Positions 50,974-60,429 are shown, counted from the stretch's first letter. The stretch: 64,000 bases of DNA from CAYJBH01 sp964369965 (GCA_964369965.1 CAYJGF010000012.1:1-64000); one strand, 5' to 3'. Notes: generated from the sequence alone by a model not told the origin. Made by a program: numbers and translations.

Positions 50974-51765
50974 CTATGCTATATTTGCCACCTGTGGAAC
51001 CTCGGCATCCGCAGGGATTAGCCGTGCCATTACCACAAACCGTCCGGTCGTGTTGGCGCCGCCCTCGGCGTTGCAGGTGGATAGGGTGATAATTTTATCA
51101 TCGGTGCTCGGGGTGATGCCGTAATCGTGCAGGCTAAGCCCCAGTGCCGTGTCGATAATGCCGCCGAAAACCTCCGGCTCGCTGTTCACCGCTATATAAT
51201 AGAACTCGTCGGTATCGGTGTAGAAAACGCTGAATATCTCAAAGGTCATATATTCACGAAGTGTCGAGTAGTGCACCACGGGGTTTAATCTTGCAAACTC
51301 GGGGTCGACATAGCGAAAAAGCTGAGAGAATTTCATGCCGTCGGGATCGGCGTTCAGCTCACTGTGACCGTAGATAATTGTGTTGTCGGATATTTCATCG
51401 CGGTTGCCGGTAGAGCACTCATAATCCGCAAAGTAGCAACCATAGACGTCATACTGCTGTTCTTCATCCAGACGCAGATAGTAGGAGTTGTTGACCGTCT
51501 GCATAACAGGACCGCTGATATCGGTGCCGGGCACGTTAAGCCACGCGATGGTGTCGCTGTTGACATTTTCATAAAAGTCGATGGCATCCAACATATCGGG
51601 GAATGTCTCGGGAGGTTTTATGTCCGCGAGTTCCACCGTGCCGCTCCCCTCACCATCGGCAGACGGGGCGGTATCATCGCCGTCGGAGTTGAGATAAAGG
51701 TACACTCCAACCCCTATTATAGCTATTATAACAAATAATGCTACAAAAAGCAACAGTTTGCGCAT
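50974..51765 (-). CDS. Class B sortase, partner of the cadherin-like protein
   Basis: 263 residues. One N-terminal membrane anchor (about 3-26: LLLFVALFVIIAIIGVGVYLYL) then a sortase barrel. DTIAWLNVPGTDISGPVMQT is the class B start. The catalytic H in IIYGHSE (about 134), C in LSTCNA (about 231) and R in GRFVVMA (about 242) are present. It is expected to process the upstream protein 51769, whose C-terminus has NPNTK. ATG 51765 is in frame with that gene, 3 bp after its TAA; AAGGAG (51783-51778), inside the upstream coding region, serves as ribosome binding site at a long spacing of 12. flgB follows after 35 bp in the same direction, linking surface-protein anchoring with flagellar expression. 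Confidence 0.9.
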   Translation of the reverse strand: MRKLLLFVALFVIIAIIGVGVYLYLNSDGDDTAPSADGEGSGTVELADIKPPETFPDMLDAIDFYENVNSDTIAWLNVPGTDISGPVMQTVNNSYYLRLDEEQQYDVYGCYFADYECSTGNRDEISDNTIIYGHSELNADPDGMKFSQLFRYVDPEFARLNPVVHYSTLREYMTFEIFSVFYTDTDEFYYIAVNSEPEVFGGIIDTALGLSLHDYGITPSTDDKIITLSTCNAEGGANTTGRFVVMARLIPADAEVPQVANIA

Positions 51766-51768
51766 GGT

Positions 51769-54700
51769 TTATTCCATCTCCTTGGTGTTGGGGTTGACCT
51801 TGTCGCCTGCCGCGGTGGAAAGCGCGTCGGTGCCGAACCTGTCCGCCTTGTTTTCACTACCTGCTATCACCCTGTTGTAGACAATATAGGTGGAGAAGTG
51901 ATCCATTGGGACGGTGAATGTACCGCGTGAGTTGGTCGGGAAATAGCCATAGTAGTCGATACGCTCGCTCTCCCCCTCGGTATTATAGTAATGCCAGAAC
52001 AGATTTCGGTCGCCGTAGGCGGTGCCGAGCGAGAGTGTAAAGGTCGCCGTCGCCGGTAATGTCGTGTGTTGCGAGAAGTAGATATACACCGGATATCCCG
52101 GATCACTTACGTTGCCGAGCGATGCCATAAGGGCGTTTATCTCATTCTCCTCCGGCGGTGAAAAGCTGACGCTGAAGTCATAATACTCCGCATAGGGCAG
52201 GTTTTTGGTGAGATCCGCGCCGTTAAAGGTGAAGGAATAGTCATGCCCTTGGAAGATTATGGACTTGTCGGAGTACTCCTCCATCGCCTCGAAAACATCG
52301 GAGGACACGACCGGATAACTGCGGATATCCACCACTATCGGGCTTTCCCCCTCAAAGTTGATATCCTCCGCCGTGATGGGACGCAGACTGCCTGCATTTT
52401 CCTCATCGTTGCGATAGACGCTTACCTTATACTCCATCGTTTTGGTCTCGTCCGACGAGGTGACGTTCACGGTGAACTCATTCTCGCCGTCCTGAAGCGA
52501 TGACACATAGCCGCCGTCCATCTCGTCCAACAACTTTGAGCCTTGCTTAACCTCCATGGTGGCGCGTGGGTCGCTCGGCACCGGTATAACGTTGACATAG
52601 GACACATCCGGCAGTACCGAGGCTTTGTAGGTGTCGAGATTCGGTATAAACTCCGGCTCCATCACGCCGGACTGCACATCCAGAAATTGGAGGGTCGCAT
52701 CGTCACTGGTGGGGAGCAGATTCGGATTGGATATATCGATGGTGTAGGTCATCTTGGTGGTGCCGTCCTGCGCCGTCACCACAATCTCCACCGTCTGGTT
52801 TTCATACAGCATGGAGATGGGCGAGGTTGCCTCACCGGAGTTGGCGCCGTCGCCGTTAATCCTCATGGTGGCGTACTCGCTGACCGGTTTTGCGGTGATG
52901 GTAATCTCGTTGATGTCGTCGGTCATCATGCCACTGTATGCGGTGGTGGAGGGGATAAAGTTGGGGGTGAGTTTTTCAATCCCCTGCACATCGAGTGAAG
53001 CAAGTCGCGCGTCGCTGTCGGGCGGCAGGCGATATAGGTGCAATAGATAGTCCTGCACGTCGCCACTCTCGGCGGTGACCTTGACCACCACCGTTTTGGG
53101 GGTGACCGGCTCTAAATCAATGGAGACTGATTTTTTGTACTCGTTAAGCTCGACGCCGTCGATGGTGACGGTGGATAGCTCCGACGCCGCCACCGGCGAG
53201 ACTATCACCGTCTCAACAAGGTAGTCGACATTCAGGTCATCATAGGAGGTCAACGCCTGATTGAAGATAAAGCTCGGTATCGTAGTATTATTTATGTCGG
53301 TGACGTCCATGGAGGACAGGTTTGTATTGGTGTTTGGCGGCAGGCGGTTGACCACCACCTCGTAAGGTGGGTTGGTTTTAAAGTTTTTGTCCTCGGCGGT
53401 GACGTAGACCGAAAGGGATATCGGTTCTTCGCCAACGTCCGCAACCTCAAATCTGCCGATGTCGATTATCGGTAGTTCCTCCCCCTCCTCTATATCTTCG
53501 TGGATTAGGTCGTTCGAACCGGTGAGTAACGGCACCGAGACATTCACCTCCGACGCAAACTCATCGTTCGGGGTGATGTTGAGCTTTAGGCTCTCGGTGG
53601 AGTAGGGTATTGTTATGTAGTATTTGGTGTCGGCGGCGACAAACTGTTGACCGTCGTCAAAGGCTATCTTCTCCCCTGCTTGATCGGTGAAGAAAAAGTC
53701 GCTGACGCTTGCGTCAGTGCTCGGCGCAAGTCGGGTCACGTTGAGGGTGTAGGTTTTCTTGGTGCCGTCCTCGGCTGTGACCTCAAATTTGATGGTGGTC
53801 ACGTTGTCAAGCGGTGAGACACTGTCGTCGTATTTAAGGTCGATAACCTCTCTGTTGGAGAAAAGTCCTGCGATGATGGACGGTGTCGGGCTCACTGCGA
53901 GTGTCGCGCCCGGCCAGTTCTTCTCATAATTAAGGAATATACGATCCCGACGATACGGCACCGATATGTTATATTCAAACACATCGGGGGCGAAATCCGG
54001 CAGGAGATTTTCGGCGGTTTCAAGGTCGCTCTCATATGCGGAGAGGGTTTTGAGGGTGGCGTCGGTGCTTGCACGCTCCCTTATCACGCGAACCGGGTAG
54101 ACGGTGGAGGACTTGTCCTCGGCGGTAATGGTAAAGTAAAATACATACTCATCCTCCGTCGCATCAAGAATATTTATAGGATTTGACCATGTGCCGTGTT
54201 GTAAACTATCGGTGCCGGGATAGGGTGGGTTCGGGTCCGCGCTCCCGGGGGGAACAATCGTGCCGCCCACGTACAAATCCATCGCAATGGAGCTGTCGGC
54301 ATTGATGTCGTTGACCAGAGCCTTAAATTTCACCGCCTCGACTCTGTGCGGCACGGTCAATACAACCTCGGTGTTTGCCACCGGAGTGACGACCAAGGGA
54401 AACCCCTCAAAATCTCCGGTCAACTGATCCGAGGTGACCTCAAAGGACAAGAACGAGCTGTCATCACTCGGGGTGGTGTCCAGTGCGTTCAACCTGCCGG
54501 TGGTTATCTGGGTGGACATCAACTCGTTGTCCTGATAGAATTTTATGGTATAGGTGGCGGAGCCTGCCTGTTTCGCGGTGAAAGATATGAGGAACGTCCC
54601 CTCGCCGTCCGGCGACGGATTTTCAATTTTATCCCCTAAGTTATAGGGCAGTCCTGCGCCGTTGATGTTGATCTCAAACGCGTTCGGCGTGCCGGTGGTA

Positions 54701-56223
54701 CTGCTCGCCTCGATGATGGCATAGTCCGCCGCCGAATTTTTCGCACCGAACTGCACCACCGCGCTCACATAGTAGGGGTGTATCGGCGGTTTGCTGTAAA
54801 GGGGGCGATCGCCTTGAAAAACGTCGTACTGACCGGGGATTTCAAGATGGGCAACCTCATCGTAGCCGGAGTCGTTCGTCTTGCCCTGTCGGGTGACAAT
54901 GCTCCCTATCTCGGGTGGCACGCCGGTGCCGCGTATCGTCACCCTAATCTGTCCGGTGGAGGTGACCATATCGACCTTTGATCCCGTGTAATCGGAGGGA
55001 TAGTAGCGTTCCGGTATATTATACTCGACGGTATATTCAAGATATCCGATGACATCGTCCACCTTGGGGACGATATTGGCGTTGAGCGAATTGCCGCGAC
55101 CGTCCGAAATGTTCACGACATCAAAGAGCGGATCACCTGCGGCTGCCGGTGTCTCAATGCCGGTGTCGTCGACGGTGACCGGTTGCCACTCCCAGTCAAT
55201 TCTTATCGCGGTGTCGAGGTTGTCGGATGAAACGTTGTATTTTTCCACCGCCTTCAGCAATGAAAAACTCTCCTCCGAGATGTGGCTTAATGTGTCCTCA
55301 CCTTTAAGGTCGATGAACGGCAGACCGCTTGTATCGGTGGCACTGGGCGAAGTGGGGTTGTTGAGGATGCTCGCCGCAACCTCATTAACGACCTGTTGCG
55401 GTGACACGACGGTAAGCACAACGCCGTTGATGACCGGCGGCGAGAAGTTGATGTCAAAGGTTGAGCCGGCAATAATACCGGTGACATTGCCGTCATCATC
55501 CTCCACCAAACGTTGGGAGGTGTTAAAGGTGAAATCTAACGTTTGTCTGCCGGTGGCAATTATCTGAATTGCAAGCGTCCTGCCGTCTATGGATTTGAGC
55601 GCGACGGTGCTATCCTTATACGGCTCGAAATAGCCGGTTGCGGCGGTTATATTAAATGTCGGAATGTCTTCATCTGTCTCACCGACAGTCACCGTCAATT
55701 GTAACGAGCTGGACACCGTAATTCCGAGCTGATTGGCACTCTCCACCGTGTTACTATACACCGTGCCACCGGCAGTCTCGGTCACATTGCCCTCGGTGAG
55801 AAATGCGATAATCTGAGGGTTGATGGTGTAGACAGCGGAGGTTGCGTCGCTTGTCGGGGTAAATGTACTTGCCTGCCCCCCTGTCGCCGAGCCGTGCCCT
55901 GCCGTCATCTCATATCTGCCGCTACTGCCACCTGGTTGATCAAGGATGATGTCGGGCAAAACAGGTGTGCCGCCCTCGACGATGGTAAAGGCATCGTCAT
56001 GGGGTTGAAAGTCGCCGTTAAGGACGACCTCGAGGTCGATGGAATTGCCCTCCACAATGGCGGCGAGAGAGCTGTCCGGTGTGCTCATATCCACAAACTT
56101 GACCTCACCTGCCGAGTCGACACCGCTCGCCGGTATTATTATAACAAGAGACAACATCAAGACGAGCAGTATAGCACTGCAAGCCTTGATGCCAAATTTT
56201 TTTAGAGTGTTTCCAAACTGCAT
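51769..56223 (-). CDS. Large secreted protein with cadherin-like beta-sandwich repeats
   Basis: 1484 residues. A signal peptide or N-terminal anchor (about 13-36, ending PASG) is followed by ~680 residues of extracellular beta-rich sequence without a recognised name. Five repeats of the cadherin-like beta-sandwich type (PF12733-like by pattern: STDATLKTL, STDASVSDF, NTNTNLSSM, DSDARLASL, SDDATLQFL) begin near residues 718, 829, 964, 1070 and 1174, each ending TYTL-V-R or similar. A stalk-end domain (DRNLFWHYYNTEGE...FTVPMDHFSTYIV) follows. The C-terminus is DKVNPNTKEME, with an NPxT-type sorting motif (residues 1477-1481) but no hydrophobic tail. After TAA and one codon the next in-frame codon is the sortase ATG. 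It is likely a surface adhesin or appendage, by family analogy only. It heads the operon, with a TATAAT upstream. Confidence 0.82.
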   Translation of the reverse strand: MQFGNTLKKFGIKACSAILLVLMLSLVIIIPASGVDSAGEVKFVDMSTPDSSLAAIVEGNSIDLEVVLNGDFQPHDDAFTIVEGGTPVLPDIILDQPGGSSGRYEMTAGHGSATGGQASTFTPTSDATSAVYTINPQIIAFLTEGNVTETAGGTVYSNTVESANQLGITVSSSLQLTVTVGETDEDIPTFNITAATGYFEPYKDSTVALKSIDGRTLAIQIIATGRQTLDFTFNTSQRLVEDDDGNVTGIIAGSTFDINFSPPVINGVVLTVVSPQQVVNEVAASILNNPTSPSATDTSGLPFIDLKGEDTLSHISEESFSLLKAVEKYNVSSDNLDTAIRIDWEWQPVTVDDTGIETPAAAGDPLFDVVNISDGRGNSLNANIVPKVDDVIGYLEYTVEYNIPERYYPSDYTGSKVDMVTSTGQIRVTIRGTGVPPEIGSIVTRQGKTNDSGYDEVAHLEIPGQYDVFQGDRPLYSKPPIHPYYVSAVVQFGAKNSAADYAIIEASSTTGTPNAFEININGAGLPYNLGDKIENPSPDGEGTFLISFTAKQAGSATYTIKFYQDNELMSTQITTGRLNALDTTPSDDSSFLSFEVTSDQLTGDFEGFPLVVTPVANTEVVLTVPHRVEAVKFKALVNDINADSSIAMDLYVGGTIVPPGSADPNPPYPGTDSLQHGTWSNPINILDATEDEYVFYFTITAEDKSSTVYPVRVIRERASTDATLKTLSAYESDLETAENLLPDFAPDVFEYNISVPYRRDRIFLNYEKNWPGATLAVSPTPSIIAGLFSNREVIDLKYDDSVSPLDNVTTIKFEVTAEDGTKKTYTLNVTRLAPSTDASVSDFFFTDQAGEKIAFDDGQQFVAADTKYYITIPYSTESLKLNITPNDEFASEVNVSVPLLTGSNDLIHEDIEEGEELPIIDIGRFEVADVGEEPISLSVYVTAEDKNFKTNPPYEVVVNRLPPNTNTNLSSMDVTDINNTTIPSFIFNQALTSYDDLNVDYLVETVIVSPVAASELSTVTIDGVELNEYKKSVSIDLEPVTPKTVVVKVTAESGDVQDYLLHLYRLPPDSDARLASLDVQGIEKLTPNFIPSTTAYSGMMTDDINEITITAKPVSEYATMRINGDGANSGEATSPISMLYENQTVEIVVTAQDGTTKMTYTIDISNPNLLPTSDDATLQFLDVQSGVMEPEFIPNLDTYKASVLPDVSYVNVIPVPSDPRATMEVKQGSKLLDEMDGGYVSSLQDGENEFTVNVTSSDETKTMEYKVSVYRNDEENAGSLRPITAEDINFEGESPIVVDIRSYPVVSSDVFEAMEEYSDKSIIFQGHDYSFTFNGADLTKNLPYAEYYDFSVSFSPPEENEINALMASLGNVSDPGYPVYIYFSQHTTLPATATFTLSLGTAYGDRNLFWHYYNTEGESERIDYYGYFPTNSRGTFTVPMDHFSTYIVYNRVIAGSENKADRFGTDALSTAAGDKVNPNTKEME

Positions 56224-56252
56224 TATTTTTTCCCGAGTATATTTCTGTTTTC

Positions 56253-56281
56253 ATTATACTACAAAATAAGAAATAAATCTA
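56253..56281 (-). promoter_or_regulatory. Probable promoter of the cadherin-like/sortase (and flagellar) operon
   Basis: A perfect -10 TATAAT (minus strand, 56258-56253) lies 30 bp upstream of ATG 56223, with a weak -35 (TAGATT, 56281-56276) at 17 bp. It may be a SigA-type start; no clear SigD promoter was found. Confidence 0.55.
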
Positions 56282-56344
56282 CTGTTTTTTTAAATTTTTC
56301 ACAAGGTCGGATTGAAACCGATATGCATTAGTTACCGCAACATC

Positions 56345-56400
56345 ATAGCAGAGAATGCATTGTATGCGTTCCGCAATAATGCCCACCGATCGTCGCCCTA
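56345..56400. repeat. Palindromic repeat remnant after the M15 gene
   Basis: An imperfect hairpin reads GAATGCAT (56354-56361) with ATGCGTTC, three bases later, followed by GTCGCCCTACA (about 56391-56401). The first part recalls the GGAATGC/GCATTCC core of the 49870 repeat, and the second the outer arm of the palindrome at 39736-39771. The M15 stop codon lies inside its edge. Confidence 0.35.
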
Positions 56401-57315
56401 CAAATACTCCTCCAGCGCAATTCCGTTCTCCATAATCTCATGAGAGTGGTTTGTCCCGACAAAACGGTAGTGCCACGGCTCATAGGAAAAGCCGGTCACC
56501 GCCACCTTGTCTTTGGGGTAGCGCAGGATAAAGCCGAAGGTCGCGCAGTTTTCATACAGCCACTCAAACTCCGGCGTGTCCTCAAAGCTCTGATATAGGC
56601 TGTTGAAATCCACCGCAAGTCCTATTGTGTGCTCACTGGTGCCGGGTGGGGCTATGAACTGCTCGGTGAGCTCCTTTGCCTCCTCCTCCGTCTTGCCCTC
56701 GGCGAGATAGGTGTCAACTCGCGCGTTATAGTTGTTCGTCTGCCGCTCGTTGGTGCGGTATGCCGAGACTATCCAAAGGTTTATCCCCTCCAGCGCGGCG
56801 GCGCTCATCATGTCCTTTAACGCCTGTATACCCACCGTCGCAAACTGATAGTCCCCTATAGTGGAAAGGTTTGGCTCAAAACCCTCCGGTATGTAGTTTT
56901 GTTTGTTGACCAGCATGGGTGGGTCGTCGCCCGGATAGGTCATATCCACCTCGTCCTCCCCCTCTGACTCGGAACCACTGCCATCGCTCTCGCCGTCCGA
57001 TTCGCCTTGCTCGCCCGACTCCTCACTATTGTCCGCGCCGTCACTCGTCTGAACATCGGAGCTTTCACCGTCGGGGCTGTCCTGTACCTCCGGCTCATCT
57101 TGATTGTCGGAGGAGCTTGGCTCACTCGCCTCGCCGTCCTGCGATGTACTGTTGTCGACAGTTGCGGCAACCGGCTGCTCTACACCACCCACAAGGGTGC
57201 CAACCCCCCATATCGACAGCCCGACCACCGATATAATACAGAGCAAAAATATCGTCCGGTTGCGTGCAATCTGCGACTTTGAATATTTATATCTTTTATA
57301 TGTTTTTTTCGCCAT
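56398..57315 (-). CDS. Membrane-anchored M15/VanY-type D-Ala-D-Ala carboxypeptidase
   Basis: 305 residues. A basic N-terminus and one membrane helix (about 20-42) are followed by a highly acidic Ser/Glu/Asp/Gly linker (about 55-125) and a C-terminal VanY domain (about 145-300). Zinc ligands are seen in GTSEHTIGLAVD and EPWHYRFVG, and SAYRTNERQ is the substrate loop. It would trim the terminal D-alanine from peptidoglycan stems outside the membrane. Its start and promoter are clear; the following adhesin gene has its own promoter, so cotranscription is uncertain. Confidence 0.9.
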   Translation of the reverse strand: MAKKTYKRYKYSKSQIARNRTIFLLCIISVVGLSIWGVGTLVGGVEQPVAATVDNSTSQDGEASEPSSSDNQDEPEVQDSPDGESSDVQTSDGADNSEESGEQGESDGESDGSGSESEGEDEVDMTYPGDDPPMLVNKQNYIPEGFEPNLSTIGDYQFATVGIQALKDMMSAAALEGINLWIVSAYRTNERQTNNYNARVDTYLAEGKTEEEAKELTEQFIAPPGTSEHTIGLAVDFNSLYQSFEDTPEFEWLYENCATFGFILRYPKDKVAVTGFSYEPWHYRFVGTNHSHEIMENGIALEEYL

Positions 57316-57345
57316 ATTAATACCTATCTTAACTTTACAGTAAAT

Positions 57346-57374
57346 ATTATATCACATAGTTCAATAATATGCAA
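57346..57374 (-). promoter_or_regulatory. Promoter of the M15 carboxypeptidase gene
   Basis: Minus-strand TTGCAT (57374-57369), 17-bp spacer and TATAAT (57351-57346), about 31 bp upstream of ATG 57315. Confidence 0.7.
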
Positions 57375-57463
57375 CAAATGTGACCGTATATGAATAATAT
57401 GTTCCAAATTATTTAATTTTTATGATTTTTTGTGTAATTTAACGACAAAATTCTGCGTTTTAA

Positions 57464-57492
57464 TTGATTTTAGTCGCAATTTATGTTATGAT
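57464..57492 (+). promoter_or_regulatory. Promoter of the GGDEF/EAL/PAS gene
   Basis: TTGATT (57464-57469) and TATGAT (57487-57492) with a 17-bp spacer, 39 bp before the TTG start. Divergent from the M15 promoter, which lies about 90 bp to the left. Confidence 0.6.
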
Positions 57493-57531
57493 TACACTAA
57501 AATAATTAATAATTATATAAAGGAAAGAGAT

Positions 57532-59919
57532 TTGAAAAACGGTCGTGTTCCATTGATACTTTTTGCACTGAGTGCTGTTATATTCATCGTGATTATAACG
57601 GTGTATAACATTGCAATATTTGAACAACTGCACGCCCTTGACTTTCAGGGTGTGGGGCAGTTGCATGAGAGCATCTCATGGGTGATACGGCTTAGTGTAT
57701 CGGTTGTGGGTCTGCTTATTATTTTAACTGCATATTCCTGGTATCAAAAAAATCAATCGTTGAAGGCTATCGAAAAAAGTGCCTATAATGACCCTCTCAC
57801 CGGTCTTTATAACCTCGCCGGCTTAAAACTGCACATGTCTAAGGTTTTAAATAAAAACAAGGACAAAAAATACACTATCATCAAGGTCGATGTGGACAAC
57901 TTCAAGGCTATAAACGAGCTGTTTAGCTATGAGATTGGCAACAGGGTGTTGATGGCGTTTAAGGATATAAGAAACACCGTGTCGGAACCTACACTTGTTA
58001 TAGCGAGAACCGGTGCAGATGAATTTATGCTCTTTTCCGGCAACGGCTTTTTGGACGATATGGAGGAGCGCACACACCTGTATGAGGCCTATTACAATAA
58101 GTTTATCCCGGAGCTTGGGAGCTATCAGATAGAGTTTAAATACGGCAGATATCACATAGAACTCGGTGAGACCGATGTGGACAGCATTGTCAACAACGCC
58201 GTGCTCGCCCATCGGATGTCAAAAAACCAAAAAAATTACATTATTTATGACTATGACGACAAAATTAAAACGCGCATGATGGAGGATGCCGAGCTGTCTA
58301 ACAGGATGCGCTCCGCGATGTCGTCCGGCGAATTTGTGGCATACCTGCAACCTAAATTTAACATCGCAAACGACACTTTAATCGGCGCCGAGGCGTTGGT
58401 GCGATGGATAAAGTCGGACGGGAAAATGGTCTACCCCGATAGATTTATACCACTGTTTGAGCGCAACGGTTTTATAGTGGAACTTGACCGATATGTATTG
58501 AAATGTGTATGCGACACCCTAAAAAAATGGTCGGAGCAAGGTCGATGCTTGGTGCCGATATCGGTCAACTGCTCGCGCCTTAATCTTGCAAACCCAAACT
58601 TTGTTGACGAAATTTCACAGGTGGTTGACGGTTATGGTATCTCGCATGAATACATAGAGATTGAGTTGACCGAAAGCACCATGATTGAAAATGAAGACCA
58701 GTTGGAGCAACTTTTTATCCATCTGCGAAAACATGGGTTTAGGGTTTCTATCGATGATTTCGGCTCCGGTTTTTCCTCACTCGGACTGCTTAAAAATTTA
58801 AAGGTAGACACTTTAAAGATTGACAAGAGCTTTTTTCGCAACAAAAAGGATATTGTTCGCGGTGATTTGATTGTGGACGGTATAATTAAATTGGCACAAA
58901 GCCTCAACATGTTTGTGGTTGCAGAGGGTGTCGAGGAACAACAGCAGCTGGAGCTGTTGAAGTTTGTTGGCTGTGACGCTGTGCAGGGATATTTCTACGC
59001 AAAACCGATGCCCATATCGGAGTTTGAACAAAAATATGACGATCCTACAATTTTTGGCGATGTTATCTCCACCACTGATGCGAGTTTGTCCTCACCCACC
59101 GATAATAGCAACAATCAAAAATTTGAGATGGTGCTCAATATACTTAACTCCATTAAAGTTCCGGTAATGATATTTAACCATAGTTTCACCGTATTAAGAT
59201 GCAATTTCATGACGCTTGAGATGTTTCAAATCACCGGCAAAGAGGAGTATCAGCGCGAATTTTTCAATCTCTCACCGGAGTTTCAGCCGGACGGCAGACC
59301 CTCGACACCGACCGCTATTGAGTACATTAACAATGCAAAGAACACCGGATATGAAAAATTCTTCTGGATGCACCGCACATCAAAGGGGGCTGATATCCCC
59401 TGTGAGGTCACAATCAGCAAGTTGCACCTACTTGATAACGATGGGGAGGAGCTTTATCTTGGTGTCGTCAACGACATGCGCGCTCAACTTGCCGATTTTG
59501 AGGAGGACAATTTTTCCGGTACCGGTGGATTTTTCTATAACCGCATCACCGATAAAACACTTTTTAATATTGTAACAAGCCTGTCGGACGAGTGGTTTTT
59601 CTGTTATGATATTAAAGAGGAAACGATGCAATTTTTCGGCGAGGGTGGGAAACGCATAAACCTGCCGCAAGGTCGTCAAAAATTCCCCGACAAGCAAATT
59701 ACCGAAAAATTAATTTATCCCGATGATATTGCAAAATTCGAGAGTTTTGTCGACACAATGAGAGATGGTGTAGAAAAAACGTTTCACATCCGATTAAACC
59801 AACCGGACGGCAACGCCAAAAGTTATAGATTTATATATCACTCTATCGTTAATAATAACGAGCCGACATTTGCGGTCGGCAAGACATCTGAGCTGGCTCG
59901 TGAGTTTGAGACTGTATAA
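57532..59919 (+). CDS. Membrane c-di-GMP protein: degenerate GGDEF, intact EAL, PAS
   Basis: 795 residues from TTG 57532 (MKNGRVPLILF), with AAAGGAAAGAG directly upstream. The in-frame ATG at 57430 lacks an RBS and overlaps the promoter. Two membrane helices (about 6-30 and 50-70) flank a short outside loop. The GGDEF domain (about 85-245) begins DPLTGLYNLAGL but its signature is altered to GADEF (about 161), so cyclase activity is doubtful and it may be a GTP-sensing domain. The EAL domain (about 270-510) has AEALVRW, NCSRLNL, ELTES, DDFGSGFSS, LKIDKSF, AEGVE and QGYFYAKP, all intact, so c-di-GMP hydrolysis is likely. PAS-like segments follow (about 540-795). It converges on the ribosomal operon with a shared terminator. 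Confidence 0.88.
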   Translation: MKNGRVPLILFALSAVIFIVIITVYNIAIFEQLHALDFQGVGQLHESISWVIRLSVSVVGLLIILTAYSWYQKNQSLKAIEKSAYNDPLTGLYNLAGLKLHMSKVLNKNKDKKYTIIKVDVDNFKAINELFSYEIGNRVLMAFKDIRNTVSEPTLVIARTGADEFMLFSGNGFLDDMEERTHLYEAYYNKFIPELGSYQIEFKYGRYHIELGETDVDSIVNNAVLAHRMSKNQKNYIIYDYDDKIKTRMMEDAELSNRMRSAMSSGEFVAYLQPKFNIANDTLIGAEALVRWIKSDGKMVYPDRFIPLFERNGFIVELDRYVLKCVCDTLKKWSEQGRCLVPISVNCSRLNLANPNFVDEISQVVDGYGISHEYIEIELTESTMIENEDQLEQLFIHLRKHGFRVSIDDFGSGFSSLGLLKNLKVDTLKIDKSFFRNKKDIVRGDLIVDGIIKLAQSLNMFVVAEGVEEQQQLELLKFVGCDAVQGYFYAKPMPISEFEQKYDDPTIFGDVISTTDASLSSPTDNSNNQKFEMVLNILNSIKVPVMIFNHSFTVLRCNFMTLEMFQITGKEEYQREFFNLSPEFQPDGRPSTPTAIEYINNAKNTGYEKFFWMHRTSKGADIPCEVTISKLHLLDNDGEELYLGVVNDMRAQLADFEEDNFSGTGGFFYNRITDKTLFNIVTSLSDEWFFCYDIKEETMQFFGEGGKRINLPQGRQKFPDKQITEKLIYPDDIAKFESFVDTMRDGVEKTFHIRLNQPDGNAKSYRFIYHSIVNNNEPTFAVGKTSELAREFETV

Positions 59920-60005
59920 AAGGAAGTCTAAATACCGCGGACAACCGTAGAGGATTGTCGGTATATCCATCACCAGAAATTAAGATTTATATTATCTAAT
60001 AACAC

Positions 60006-60040
60006 AAAAACCCCCTACAAAAAGTCTGTAGGGGGTTTTT
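60006..60040. terminator. Bidirectional intrinsic terminator between convergent genes
   Basis: A 14-bp perfect stem AAAAACCCCCTACA (60006-60019) / TGTAGGGGGTTTTT (60027-60040) with a 7-base loop, flanked by A and T runs. It can stop both the 57532 gene and the alpha operon. A second weaker hairpin stands at 59932-59964. Confidence 0.95.
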
Positions 60041-60059
60041 AGAGTAACGTGTAGTTAAA

Positions 60060-60401
60060 TTATACCAGCTCCAGCACCACCATTTCGGCGGCGTCACCTT
60101 TGCGCGGACCTATACGTATAATCCTTGTGTATCCGCCACTGCGCTCGGCGTAGGTCGGGGCTATGACGTCAAACAGCTTTTTGGTGACATCCTCGTTTGT
60201 GATGTATCCCATCGCCTGACGTTTCGCGTGCAGATCGCCTCTCTTTGCGAGGGTTATCATCTTTTCAGCGTTGATGCGAACCTCTTTCGCTCTTGTTACC
60301 GTGGTCTCTATACGACCCTTTTCAAGCAGAAATGTAACCATCGCACGCATCATGGCGCGCCTTTGGTCGGTCGTTCTGCCTAACTTTCTTGTTCCCGGCA
60401 T
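60060..60401 (-). CDS. rplQ: 50S ribosomal protein L17
   Basis: 113 residues. MPGTRKLGRTTDQRRAMMRAMVTFLLEKGRIETTVTRAKEVR and AMGYITNEDVTKKLFDVIAPTYAERSGGYTRIIRIGPRKGDAAEMVVLELV are the L17 family sequence. Last gene of the alpha operon; ECF transporter genes that often follow are not here. Confidence 0.98.
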   Translation of the reverse strand: MPGTRKLGRTTDQRRAMMRAMVTFLLEKGRIETTVTRAKEVRINAEKMITLAKRGDLHAKRQAMGYITNEDVTKKLFDVIAPTYAERSGGYTRIIRIGPRKGDAAEMVVLELV

Positions 60402-60429
60402 TGTATTCTTCCTTTCCCTTTTCTAAACT

